A stretch of 64,000 bases of DNA, from positions 62,001 through 126,000 of the forward strand of contig NZ_JACORT010000014.1 in NCBI RefSeq assembly GCF_014297465.1, in the 5' to 3' direction. The translations under genes were made by a program, and so were the position numbers. Under the pieces are notes generated by a model that saw only the letters and a list, made by a program, of their open reading frames with translations, had not been told where the DNA came from and did not search any database. This document shows, piece by piece, positions 11,858 through 19,512 of this stretch (positions are counted from its first letter, which is position 1; each line of letters begins with the position of its first letter). Origin of the DNA: Ramlibacter cellulosilyticus (GTDB taxonomy: Bacteria; Pseudomonadota; Gammaproteobacteria; Burkholderiales; Burkholderiaceae_C).

Positions 11858-13593
11858 CAGAACGACTCCTCCACGGCCTGCACCACGACTTGCGGCTTCA
11901 CGTTCATGTCCGGCTGCACGCCCAGCATGCGCAGGCTCTGCTGCACCGTGGCGCTGAACACGGGCGCGGCGACGTCGCCGCCGAAGTAGCGGCCGTTGCT
12001 CGGCTCGTCGATCATCACGGCCACCACGATGCGCGGCTTGTCGATCGGCGCGATGCCGACGAACACGCCGCGGTACTTGTTCTGGGCGTAGCCCTTGCCT
12101 TCCTGCTTGTGCGCCGTGCCGGTCTTGCCGCCCACCGAATAGCCCATGGTCTGCGCGCGCGGCGCGGTGCCGCCGTTGAGGGTCGCGAGGTGCAGCATCT
12201 GGCGCATCGTCTGCGCCGTCTTCGGGTCCAGCACGCGCACGCCCGGCGCGGGCACGTCGGTCTTCTGCAGGGTGACCGGCACCAGCTCGCCGTCGCGCGC
12301 GAACACGGTGTACGCGCGCGCCAGCTGGAACAGGCTGGTGGACAGGCCGTAGCCGTAGCTCATGGTCGCCTGCTCGATGGGACGCCAGGTCTTGTACGCG
12401 CGCAGCTTGCCGCTCACCACGCCCGGGAACGGCACCTGCGGGCGCTGGCCGAGCCCCACCTGCGTGTACAGCTCCCACATCTCGCGCGGCTGCAGCTGCA
12501 TCGCCATCTTCACGGTGCCGATGTTGCTGGACTTCTGCACGACCTCCGTCACCGTCAGCATGTTGTGGCCGTGCGAGTCGGTGATGGTGGAGCCGTTGAT
12601 GGTCATGCGGCCGCCGTTCGTGTTGATCGGCGTGTTCGGCGTGACGAGCCCCTTCTCCAGCGCGAGCGACACCACGAAGGGCTTCATCGTGGAGCCCGGC
12701 TCGAAGGTGTCGGTGAGCGCGCGGTTGCGCAGCTGGCCGCCGGTGAGGTTCTGGCGGTGGGCTGGGTTGTAGCTCGGGTAGTTGGCGAGCGCGAGCACCT
12801 CGCCGGTGTGCACGTCCAGCACCACGACGCTGCCCGCCCTGGCCTTGTTCTCCAGCACCGCGTCGCGCAGCTTCTGGTACGCGAAGAACTGCACCTTGCT
12901 GTCGATCGACAGCTGCAGGTCCTTCCCGTCCACCGGCGGCACCTGTTCGCCCACGTCCTCGACGATGCGGCCCAGGCGGTCCTTGATCACGTGGCGCGAG
13001 CCGGGCTTGCCGCCCAGCTCCTTGTTGAAGGCGAGCTCCACGCCTTCCTGGCCCTTGTCTTCCACGCTGGTGAAGCCCACGACGTGCGCCGCGGCCTCGC
13101 CTTCCGGGTACTGGCGGCGGTATTCCTTGCGCAGGAAGACGCCCTTGATGTCCAGCGCCGTGACCTGGCGCGCCGTCGCCTCGTCGACCTGGCGCTTGAG
13201 CCAGACGAAGTTCTTCTCCTGGTCGTCCAGCTTGGCCATGAGCTCGGCCAGCGGCACCTGCAGCAGCCTGGCGAGCTGCGTGAGCTTCACCTTGTCGCGC
13301 TCCAGGTCCTCGGGGCTGGCCCACACGCTGGGCACGGGGACGCTGGTGGCGAGCAGCAGGCCGTTGCGGTCGAAGATGCGGCCGCGGTTGGCGGGCAGTT
13401 CGAGGGTGCGGGCGAAGCGCACCTCGCCCTGCTTGCGGTAGAAATCGTTGCCGATCACCTGCACCCACGCGGCGCGGCCCGCCAGGCCCAGGAAAGCCAG
13501 CGCGATGCCCGCCACGATCAGCTTGCTGCGCCACACCGGCGTGCGGCTGGCCAGCAGCGGGCTCGAGGAATAGGCGACGACGCGTCCGCTCAT
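11857..13593 (-). CDS. ftsI: Septal peptidoglycan transpeptidase FtsI (PBP3)
   Basis: FtsI is the class B penicillin-binding protein that cross-links septal peptidoglycan together with FtsW. The 578-residue product has a single N-terminal membrane anchor (about 24-44), a pedestal region with the RGRIFDRNG segment, and all three transpeptidase motifs: STMK (catalytic Ser301), SSN (355-357) and KTGT (490-493). The ATG overlaps the ftsL stop as ATGA. Confidence 0.97.
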   Translation of the reverse strand: MSGRVVAYSSSPLLASRTPVWRSKLIVAGIALAFLGLAGRAAWVQVIGNDFYRKQGEVRFARTLELPANRGRIFDRNGLLLATSVPVPSVWASPEDLERDKVKLTQLARLLQVPLAELMAKLDDQEKNFVWLKRQVDEATARQVTALDIKGVFLRKEYRRQYPEGEAAAHVVGFTSVEDKGQEGVELAFNKELGGKPGSRHVIKDRLGRIVEDVGEQVPPVDGKDLQLSIDSKVQFFAYQKLRDAVLENKARAGSVVVLDVHTGEVLALANYPSYNPAHRQNLTGGQLRNRALTDTFEPGSTMKPFVVSLALEKGLVTPNTPINTNGGRMTINGSTITDSHGHNMLTVTEVVQKSSNIGTVKMAMQLQPREMWELYTQVGLGQRPQVPFPGVVSGKLRAYKTWRPIEQATMSYGYGLSTSLFQLARAYTVFARDGELVPVTLQKTDVPAPGVRVLDPKTAQTMRQMLHLATLNGGTAPRAQTMGYSVGGKTGTAHKQEGKGYAQNKYRGVFVGIAPIDKPRIVVAVMIDEPSNGRYFGGDVAAPVFSATVQQSLRMLGVQPDMNVKPQVVVQAVEESF

Positions 13594-13886
13594 GGCGCGA
13601 CCTCCACGCCGGCGGCCGTGCCCTTGAGCGTGACGTACTGCGTGATCGCCGGCGTCGCCGGCTTCATGTGCAGCTGCTCCTTGGCGAGCTTCTCCACGCG
13701 CGCCGGCGTCGCCTGCGCGCGCTTCTCGACCTGCAGCCGTTCGTGCTCGATCTCCAGCTTCCGGGCCTCGTTCTGCGCGCGCTCCACCTCGGCGTAGAGG
13801 CGGCGCGACTCGTACTGCACCTGCACGAGGTACAGCGCGCTCGCCAGCAGCGACACCAGCAAGGTGAGGTTCAGGCGCAGCATCAT
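13590..13886 (-). CDS. ftsL: Cell division protein FtsL
   Basis: FtsL is a small bitopic divisome protein that pairs with FtsB and activates FtsWI. The 98-residue product has a membrane segment at about residues 4-21, then a long heptad-like stretch rich in Glu, Arg and Leu (YAEVERAQNEARKLEIEHE) that fits the periplasmic coiled coil. It lies between rsmH and ftsI and overlaps each by 4 bp. Sequence conservation is low in this family, so position and topology carry much of the call. Confidence 0.93.
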   Translation of the reverse strand: MMLRLNLTLLVSLLASALYLVQVQYESRRLYAEVERAQNEARKLEIEHERLQVEKRAQATPARVEKLAKEQLHMKPATPAITQYVTLKGTAAGVEVAP

Positions 13887-14794
13887 GCGGCCGTCCTCTC
13901 CGCGACACGCATGATGGCGCTGCGCGCGCGCGGGTTGGCGGCAACCTCCGCTTCGGTGGGCTTCACCCGCTCGATGGAACGCAGCTTCATGGGCTTCGGG
14001 GCGGCGAAGGGCGCGCGCCGGTCCACTTCATCGCGCGAATGCTTCGCGATGAACTGCTTCACGATGCGGTCTTCCAGCGAGTGGAAGCTGATCACCACGA
14101 GTCGGCCTCCGGGTTCCAGCACGTCGAGGGCGGCGCTCAGCGCCTCCTGCAGTTCCTCAAGCTCCCGGTTGACGAAAATCCGAAGAGCCTGAAATGTGCG
14201 CGTTGCAGGGTCCTGGCCCGGCTCGCGGGTCTTGACCGCACCAGCCACGAGCTGGGCCAGTTCGGCGGTGCTTGCAAGAGGGCCCCGTTCCTGTCGGCGA
14301 GCTGCAACCGCCTTTGCAATCTGAAAAGCAAACCGTTCTTCGCCATAGTCACGGATCACCTCCGACATCTGTTCCACCGTGGCGGTGGCGAGGAAGTCCG
14401 CGGCGCTGGTGCCGCGCGTGGGGTCCATGCGCATGTCCAGCGGTCCGTCGGAACGAAAGGAAAAACCCCGTGCGGGGTTGTCGATCTGCGGCGAGCTCAC
14501 GCCCAGGTCCATCAGCAACCCCGTGACGGACGCTGCCTGCAGCTCGCGCACCGCGGCGAAGCCCTCGTGCCGGATCTCGAAGCGCTGGTCCTCGATGGCA
14601 TTGCCCACCGCGATCGCTTCCGGGTCCTTGTCGAAGGCCACCAGCCGGCCCTTCTCGTCCAGGCGCGAGAGGATCAGGCGCGAGTGTCCGCCGCGACCGA
14701 AGGTCGCATCGACATAGATTCCATCCGGCTTGGTGACGAGGGCGTCGACTGCTTCGTTCAACAAGACGGTGGTGTGTTGCCATGTGCCGTCCAC
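13883..14794 (-). CDS. rsmH: 16S rRNA (cytosine(1402)-N(4))-methyltransferase RsmH
   Basis: RsmH (MraW) uses SAM to methylate the N4 of C1402 in the decoding centre of 16S rRNA. The 303-residue product begins with the conserved HTTVLLNEAVDAL block and the SAM loop DATFGRGGHSRLIL, and ends in the basic segment NPRARSAIMRVAER. It is the second gene of the cluster, 9 bp after mraZ, and overlaps ftsL by 4 bp. Confidence 0.97.
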   Translation of the reverse strand: MDGTWQHTTVLLNEAVDALVTKPDGIYVDATFGRGGHSRLILSRLDEKGRLVAFDKDPEAIAVGNAIEDQRFEIRHEGFAAVRELQAASVTGLLMDLGVSSPQIDNPARGFSFRSDGPLDMRMDPTRGTSAADFLATATVEQMSEVIRDYGEERFAFQIAKAVAARRQERGPLASTAELAQLVAGAVKTREPGQDPATRTFQALRIFVNRELEELQEALSAALDVLEPGGRLVVISFHSLEDRIVKQFIAKHSRDEVDRRAPFAAPKPMKLRSIERVKPTEAEVAANPRARSAIMRVAERTAA

Positions 14795-14803
14795 CGTCTT
14801 CCT

Positions 14804-15232
14804 TCAGAAAGAGAAGTCCTTGAAGGCTTCGGGCATCTCGCCGCGCATCGCCTCGGCCTCCTTGGCCTCGTAAGTCGCCTTGTCCCAGAGTTCGAAGTTG
14901 TTACCCATGCCCAGCAGCATCACGTCCTTCTCGATGCCTGCCGCGGCACGAAGCTCGGGGCTCACCAGGACACGGCCCGTCGAATCGAGTTCCACGTCCA
15001 TGGCGTTGCCCAGGAAGATTCTCTTCCACCACTGCGCGGCCATGGGGAGCTGGGCGATGCGTTCACGAAATGTTTCCCACTCGGGCCGCGGAAAGATCAT
15101 CAGGCAGCCGTGCGGGTGGCGGGTGATCGTGAGGCGGCTGTCGGCGGTCGCGGCCAGGACGTCACGATGCCGGGTCGGCATGGAGAGCCGCCCCTTGGCA
15201 TCGAGACTCAGCGACGACGCGCCCTGGAACAC
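14804..15232 (-). CDS. mraZ: Transcriptional regulator MraZ
   Basis: MraZ is an AbrB-like DNA-binding protein that represses its own dcw promoter. The 142-residue product has the two repeated domains with the family signatures DAKGRLSMPTRHR and DSTGRVLVSPELR. The start is a GTG; no ATG fits, and the MFQGASS beginning is characteristic. The Shine-Dalgarno sequence is weak. It heads the cluster, and its predicted operator lies about 55-85 bp upstream. Confidence 0.96.
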   Translation of the reverse strand: MFQGASSLSLDAKGRLSMPTRHRDVLAATADSRLTITRHPHGCLMIFPRPEWETFRERIAQLPMAAQWWKRIFLGNAMDVELDSTGRVLVSPELRAAAGIEKDVMLLGMGNNFELWDKATYEAKEAEAMRGEMPEAFKDFSF

Positions 15233-15287
15233 CTGTGTCAGCCCTCAAGTACAGCGAAAGGTGTGTGAACGGCAAAAGGAGGAGTGG

Positions 15288-15317
15288 TTTCCCACGATCC
15301 CCCACTTCCTGCCACTT
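15288..15317 (-). promoter_or_regulatory. MraZ operator: three 10-bp-spaced TGGG-type boxes
   Basis: On the minus strand three boxes follow each other at exact 10-bp spacing: GTGGCA, GTGGGG and GTGGGA. Known MraZ operators are direct repeats of TGGGN separated by 5 nt, so the fit in sequence, spacing and place is good. The box nearest the promoter departs from consensus (TGGC). Binding itself is inferred. Confidence 0.8.
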
Positions 15318-15323
15318 TTTTGC

Positions 15324-15351
15324 ACTGTAGCAGGAAAACGCTGAGGCGCAA
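15324..15351 (-). promoter_or_regulatory. Likely sigma-70 promoter of the dcw cluster
   Basis: On the minus strand TTGCGC (15351-15346) and TACAGT (15329-15324) are separated by 16 bp, a fair match to a -35/-10 pair. The expected transcription start falls at the first MraZ box, which suits autorepression. This is a pattern match only. Confidence 0.5.
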
Positions 15352-15395
15352 TCGTCCTGGGTACTTTTTGGCAATGAAATCAAGCACTTAGAAAC

Positions 15396-15424
15396 GAAAT
15401 CGGAGGCACGCGGCCTCCGATTTC
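15396..15424 (-). terminator. Hairpin terminator after hslU
   Basis: A perfect 12-bp inverted repeat (GAAATCGGAGGC / GCCTCCGATTTC) around a 5-nt loop sits 50 bp downstream of the hslU stop. On the minus strand it is followed by GTTTCT, a weak U-tract. It separates the hsl transcript from the mraZ promoter. Confidence 0.75.
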
Positions 15425-15476
15425 CTTTACGAATCCAGCACTTAGCTGGTGCACTTGATGTGTTGCCTCATGCCAC

Positions 15477-16793
15477 CTACAGGATGTAGCGAGAAAGGTC
15501 CTCGTTCCTGCTGAGTTCGCTGAGGCGGGCATCGACGTAGGCGGCGTCCACCGTGACGGTCTGCCCTTCCAGCCGGGCCGCCTCGAAGCTGACCTCGTCC
15601 AGCAGCCGCTCCATCACCGTGGAGAGGCGCCGGGCCCCGATGTTCTCGGTGCGCTCGTTGACGTCGTACGCGATCTGCGCGAGGCGCGTGATCCCTTCCG
15701 GCGTGAACTCCAGCTTCACCTTCTCCGTTTCCAGCAACGCCTGGTACTGCTTGACCAGCGAAGCGTGGGTGGACGTGAGGATCGCCTCGAAGTCCTGCAC
15801 GGAGAGCGAGCCCAGCTCCACGCGGATCGGGAACCGGCCCTGCAACTCCGGGATCAGGTCGCTGGGCTTGGAGAGGTGGAACGCGCCGCTCGCGATGAAG
15901 AGGATGTGGTCGGTGCGGATCGGGCCGTACTTGGTCGATACGGTCGTGCCTTCCACCAGCGGCAGCAGGTCGCGCTGCACGCCCTGGCGCGACACGTCCG
16001 GGCCCGAGCCTTCGCCGCGCGCCGCCACCTTGTCGATCTCGTCGATGAAGACGATGCCGTTCTGCTCCGCGTTCTGGATCGCGGCGGCCTTGATCTCGTC
16101 CTCGTTGACCAGCGACGCGGCTTCCTCTTCCACGAGCAGCTTCATCGCCTCGCGGATCTTCAGCTTGCGCGTCTTGCGGCGGCCGCTCCCGAGCTGGCCG
16201 AACATGCCCTTGAGCTGCTCCGCCATGTCTTCCATGCCGGGCGGGCTCATGATCTCCAGCGAAGGCTTGGCTTCGGCGACGTCGATCTCGACGTCCTTGT
16301 CGTCCAGCAGCCCCTCGCGCAGCTTCTTGCGGAACACCTGGCGTGCCGTGCTTTCGCCACTGGCTTCCTCGCCGCGTGCGAGCGGGATCAGCACGTTGAG
16401 GATGCGCTCCTCCGCCGCGTCTTCGGCGCGCGTGCGCACCTTGCGCATCTCCGCCACGCGGGTCTGCTTCACGGCCATCTCGGCGAGGTCGCGGATGATC
16501 GCGTCGACGTCCTTGCCGACGTAGCCCACTTCGGTGAACTTCGTCGCCTCCACCTTGATGAAGGGCGCGTCCGCGAGCTTGGCGAGGCGCCGCGCGATCT
16601 CGGTCTTGCCCACGCCGGTGGGGCCGATCATGAGGATGTTCTTGGGCGTGATCTCGTGGCGCAGCTTCTCGTCCACCTGCTGGCGGCGCCAGCGGTTGCG
16701 CAGGGCGATGGCCACGGCGCGCTTGGCGTCCTTCTGGCCGACGATGTGGCGATCGAGCTCGGAGACGATTTCCTGGGGGGTCATGGAAGACAT
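15477..16793 (-). CDS. hslU: ATP-dependent protease ATPase subunit HslU
   Basis: HslU is the AAA+ unfoldase that caps the HslV peptidase in the cytoplasm. The 438-residue product begins MSSMTPQEIV, with the substrate-handling start TPQEIVSELDRHIVGQ, Walker A GPTGVGKT (57-64), pore loop GYVGKD, Walker B FIDEIDK, and the conserved C-terminal end DLSRYIL that inserts into HslV. An open frame extends 39 codons upstream, but that part is translated repeat sequence. No strong Shine-Dalgarno precedes the ATG. Confidence 0.96.
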   Translation of the reverse strand: MSSMTPQEIVSELDRHIVGQKDAKRAVAIALRNRWRRQQVDEKLRHEITPKNILMIGPTGVGKTEIARRLAKLADAPFIKVEATKFTEVGYVGKDVDAIIRDLAEMAVKQTRVAEMRKVRTRAEDAAEERILNVLIPLARGEEASGESTARQVFRKKLREGLLDDKDVEIDVAEAKPSLEIMSPPGMEDMAEQLKGMFGQLGSGRRKTRKLKIREAMKLLVEEEAASLVNEDEIKAAAIQNAEQNGIVFIDEIDKVAARGEGSGPDVSRQGVQRDLLPLVEGTTVSTKYGPIRTDHILFIASGAFHLSKPSDLIPELQGRFPIRVELGSLSVQDFEAILTSTHASLVKQYQALLETEKVKLEFTPEGITRLAQIAYDVNERTENIGARRLSTVMERLLDEVSFEAARLEGQTVTVDAAYVDARLSELSRNEDLSRYIL

Positions 16794-16809
16794 TTGTCGA
16801 TCCGGGAAG

Positions 16810-16917
16810 AGGAACGCAGAGGACGCAGAGGATGCGCAGAGGTCGCAGAGAAGAGCTTCCCAGGCTGTTCTCTGCGACCTCTGCGTCATCTTTGCGACCT
16901 CTGCGTTCAAAGGCTGT
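16810..16917 (+). repeat. Palindromic repeat, GCAGAGG family, copy 1 (inside hslVU)
   Basis: Left-arm units built on CGCAGAGG (several tandem units) face right-arm units built on CCTCTGCG, so the element can fold into a long stem. It fills the whole hslV-hslU gap. A second copy at 46876-46989 has the same orientation and the same right flank (GCGTTCAAAGGCT), which shows a dispersed element rather than a local palindrome. Confidence 0.85.
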
Positions 16918-17469
16918 TCACTCCAGCACCTCGATGGTGTGGTTCATGTTGGTGTAGATGCAAAGCTGGCCCGCGATCTCCAGCGACTTCTTGACGACGT
17001 CGCGCGCGCCCATGTCGGTGTTGTCCAGCAGCGCCTTCGCGGCCGCCTGCGCATAGCCGCCGCCCGAGCCGATCGCGATGATCCCCTGCTCCGGTTCCAG
17101 CACGTCGCCGTTGCCGGTGATGATCAGCGAGGACTCGCGGTCGGCCACGGCGAGCATGGCTTCCAGCCGCCGCAGCACGCGGTCGGTGCGCCAGTCCTTG
17201 GTGAGTTCGATGGCGGCGCGCACGAGGTGGCCCTGGTGCTTCTCCAGCTTGCCCTCGAAGCGTTCGAAGAGGGTGAAGGCGTCGGCGGTGGCACCGGCGA
17301 AGCCGGCGAGCACCTTGTCGTGGTAGAGCCTGCGGACCTTGCGCGCGCTGCCCTTGACGACGATGTTGCCCAGGGTGACCTGGCCGTCGCCGCCGATCGC
17401 CACCTGCCAGCGGCCGTCGGCGCCCTGGCGCCGCACGCTGACGATGGTCGTGCCGTGAAACTGTTCCAT
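16918..17469 (-). CDS. hslV: ATP-dependent protease peptidase subunit HslV
   Basis: HslV is the proteasome-like threonine peptidase partnered with HslU. The product has 183 residues. The catalytic N-terminal threonine of the mature enzyme is in TTIVSVRR, preceded by a six-residue leader (MEQFHG) that must be removed; E. coli has only Met there. The remaining fold, including the IGSGGGYA loop, is canonical. The ATG is preceded directly by pyrimidine-rich repeat sequence with no Shine-Dalgarno, so initiation may be unusual or coupled. Confidence 0.96.
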   Translation of the reverse strand: MEQFHGTTIVSVRRQGADGRWQVAIGGDGQVTLGNIVVKGSARKVRRLYHDKVLAGFAGATADAFTLFERFEGKLEKHQGHLVRAAIELTKDWRTDRVLRRLEAMLAVADRESSLIITGNGDVLEPEQGIIAIGSGGGYAQAAAKALLDNTDMGARDVVKKSLEIAGQLCIYTNMNHTIEVLE

Positions 17470-17470
17470 G

Positions 17471-17571
17471 AGGGGTTAGGGTCTAGGGATGAGGGCCTAG
17501 GGTAAAGCCAAATTCCCACATGGGGACGCCCGGCTGTTTCCCTAGCCCCTAGCCCCTAACCTCTAGCCCCT
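17471..17571. repeat. Inverted CTAGGG/CCCTAG heptamer repeat, copy 1
   Basis: Runs of 6-8-bp units such as TAGGGTC and GAGGGCC on the left are mirrored by CCTAGCC/CCTAACC units on the right, around a 40-bp centre. The element fills the gap between the STAS gene and hslV and reaches the hslV start codon. A second copy is at 21917-22030. Confidence 0.85.
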
Positions 17572-19472
17572 CATTCGTTCCGGATCGTGATGCGGGCGTG
17601 CTCGCTGATGCCGATGACGTTGAAGAACGCCGCCACCAGCCGGTGCACGTCGGAGAACTGCACCTGCCGCCCTTCGCCTTCGCGCGCCGTCACCCAGTTG
17701 AGCAGGGTGCCGGCCGCCGTGAAGTCGATGCGCATGAGGCGGGCGCAGGAGATGATCATGATGTCCGCGTCGGCCAGCTTGGCATCGAGCAGTTCGAGCG
17801 CTTCCTTGCCGTCGCCGAGGATCTGGCCGGAGAGCTCCACGGTCGCCACGCTGGAGAGCTGCGAGCTCATGGCGGGCAGCTGCGAGTCGCCGTAGGTCAT
17901 CACGCTGGAGACCACGGAGTCGCGGTACGCCTCGCCGATGATGGTGTTGCGGCTGGCGAGGCTGCCATCGGGCTGCAGCGACTTGTAGTCGCAGCGCGCG
18001 CTGTCCCAGGAAGGCGGCGACACCTCGTAGGTGACGCAGTAGTCCAGGGCCACCAGCTCGAATTCGTCCGGGCGGTGCATCACGCGCAGGACTTCCATGC
18101 GCAGCTTCCACCAGCCGGGGTTCACGGCGCGGTCGCTCGAGGGCGTCGCTTCGCGCAGCACCTTCTCCAGCGCGTCGGCGCCGATGAAGCGCAGCTGCAC
18201 GTTCTGGCCGGCCCACTGGGTGAACAGCTTCGTGAGCGGCTCCACGGCGCCATCGACGATGGAAGTGAGCTTGGTCCAGTTCAGCTTGTACGGTTGCGTC
18301 GCGCGGCCCAGCGCCGCCACGAGCGCCGCGGCCGTCTGCGTGCCGAACACCGCGGGGCTGGTCCAGTCCGCCTTGTCCTGGCCCGCCGCCGCGGCTGCCT
18401 GCGCAGCCGTCGGCGTGTTCATCTTCGCGATGATCTCCGGCATCGAGAACCACTGCGGCGCCGAGCGGCCGAAGCGGCTCGCGAAGTCGATCGCGGCGCT
18501 CTCGAACTTGGACTGCCAGCCGGCCGCGCGGTACAGGTCGAACAGCGTGAGCCAGGTCTCGTCGTGGTTGATGCGCGTGCCGTGCGGCGCGAGCACGTCC
18601 AGCAGGCCCGCCTCGGCGCCTTCGTTGTCGCCGTTGGCGAAGCGGATGGAGGCTTCCTCCAGCTCGGGGTCGTGCGCGAATTCCTCGACGTGGATCGCGA
18701 ACTGCTTGGACGGCGAGAACGTGCTGGGCGCGCTGCCCGGCACGCTGGGCGCACCGGCGGCCGCGATGTCGCGGGCGCTGGGCTGCGCATCGAAGTCCAG
18801 CGGCGGCAGGGCCGCGCGCGCCGCGGGCGGCGCCATGCGCGAACCGGCGGGCGCGGGCTGCGGCTGCTGCTGCGGCGGCACGAGGCCCATGGCCTGCGTG
18901 GTCGCATCCGGCAGCACGGAGTCCATCAGCGATGCCGGCGGCGCGGGCGCGGCGGCGCTGCCGTCCGCAGCGAGTTCCTGCGGCGCGGTGCGCGAATAGC
19001 TGGTCGCCGCGGGCGCGGGTGCAGCCGGCTGGCGCATGGCATCCGGCGGCACGTGCGCGGACATCGGGAAGCCGCTGGCGCCGGTGGGCATGCCGGAGTT
19101 GCCGCCATGCTTGGTCTTCCACCACTGCATGGACATCTGCGCCTCGATCTCGTCGATCTTCTTCAGCGTGGTGGCGCGGTCGTCCGGCTTGGACGGCATG
19201 GAGCTCTGGAAGAACGAGGGGCGCAGGCCCGGGTCCTGGCCCGCCAGCACCTCGCTGCGGCGCATCTTGCGCAGCATGTCGAACTCGCGCTTGCGCACGA
19301 AGTCGTTGCGGCGCTTGCGCTCGATCATCTCCTTGAGCATCTGCTTGGAGTACGAGCTCTCGCGGTCGGCGTCCTGGCCTTCGTTCTCGTTGAAGCCGCT
19401 TGCGGGGTTGCGGACGAAGCGCACCACCCGGGACAGCAGTCCACCGGGTGCGGAATCGTCTTTGTTCGCCAT
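17571..19472 (-). CDS. STAS-domain protein of unknown role
   Basis: The 633-residue product has a charged N-terminus (about 1-75, with KQMLKEMIERKRRNDFVRKRE, likely helical), a low-complexity Ala/Pro/Gln middle (about 120-230), a predicted globular central part, and a C-terminal STAS-like domain (about 540-633, with DIMIISCARLMRIDFTAAG and ISEHARI). In anti-sigma-antagonist STAS domains a Ser/Thr in the corresponding loop is phosphorylated; here that position is not clearly recognisable. It follows dksA by 40 bp and probably shares its transcript. No signal peptide or membrane segment is seen. The STAS call is moderately sure; the role is unknown. Confidence 0.7.
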   Translation of the reverse strand: MANKDDSAPGGLLSRVVRFVRNPASGFNENEGQDADRESSYSKQMLKEMIERKRRNDFVRKREFDMLRKMRRSEVLAGQDPGLRPSFFQSSMPSKPDDRATTLKKIDEIEAQMSMQWWKTKHGGNSGMPTGASGFPMSAHVPPDAMRQPAAPAPAATSYSRTAPQELAADGSAAAPAPPASLMDSVLPDATTQAMGLVPPQQQPQPAPAGSRMAPPAARAALPPLDFDAQPSARDIAAAGAPSVPGSAPSTFSPSKQFAIHVEEFAHDPELEEASIRFANGDNEGAEAGLLDVLAPHGTRINHDETWLTLFDLYRAAGWQSKFESAAIDFASRFGRSAPQWFSMPEIIAKMNTPTAAQAAAAAGQDKADWTSPAVFGTQTAAALVAALGRATQPYKLNWTKLTSIVDGAVEPLTKLFTQWAGQNVQLRFIGADALEKVLREATPSSDRAVNPGWWKLRMEVLRVMHRPDEFELVALDYCVTYEVSPPSWDSARCDYKSLQPDGSLASRNTIIGEAYRDSVVSSVMTYGDSQLPAMSSQLSSVATVELSGQILGDGKEALELLDAKLADADIMIISCARLMRIDFTAAGTLLNWVTAREGEGRQVQFSDVHRLVAAFFNVIGISEHARITIRNE

Positions 19473-19512
19473 GTGCGGAACCTGCGGGGAGGGACTGCGG
19501 GAGATGCCCGGC

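Noticed and set aside
16794..16910. N-terminal extension of hslU by 39 codons
   Set aside because: The added residues (NAEVAKMTQRSQR...LCDLCASSASS) are translated GCAGAGG repeat and have no counterpart in HslU proteins.
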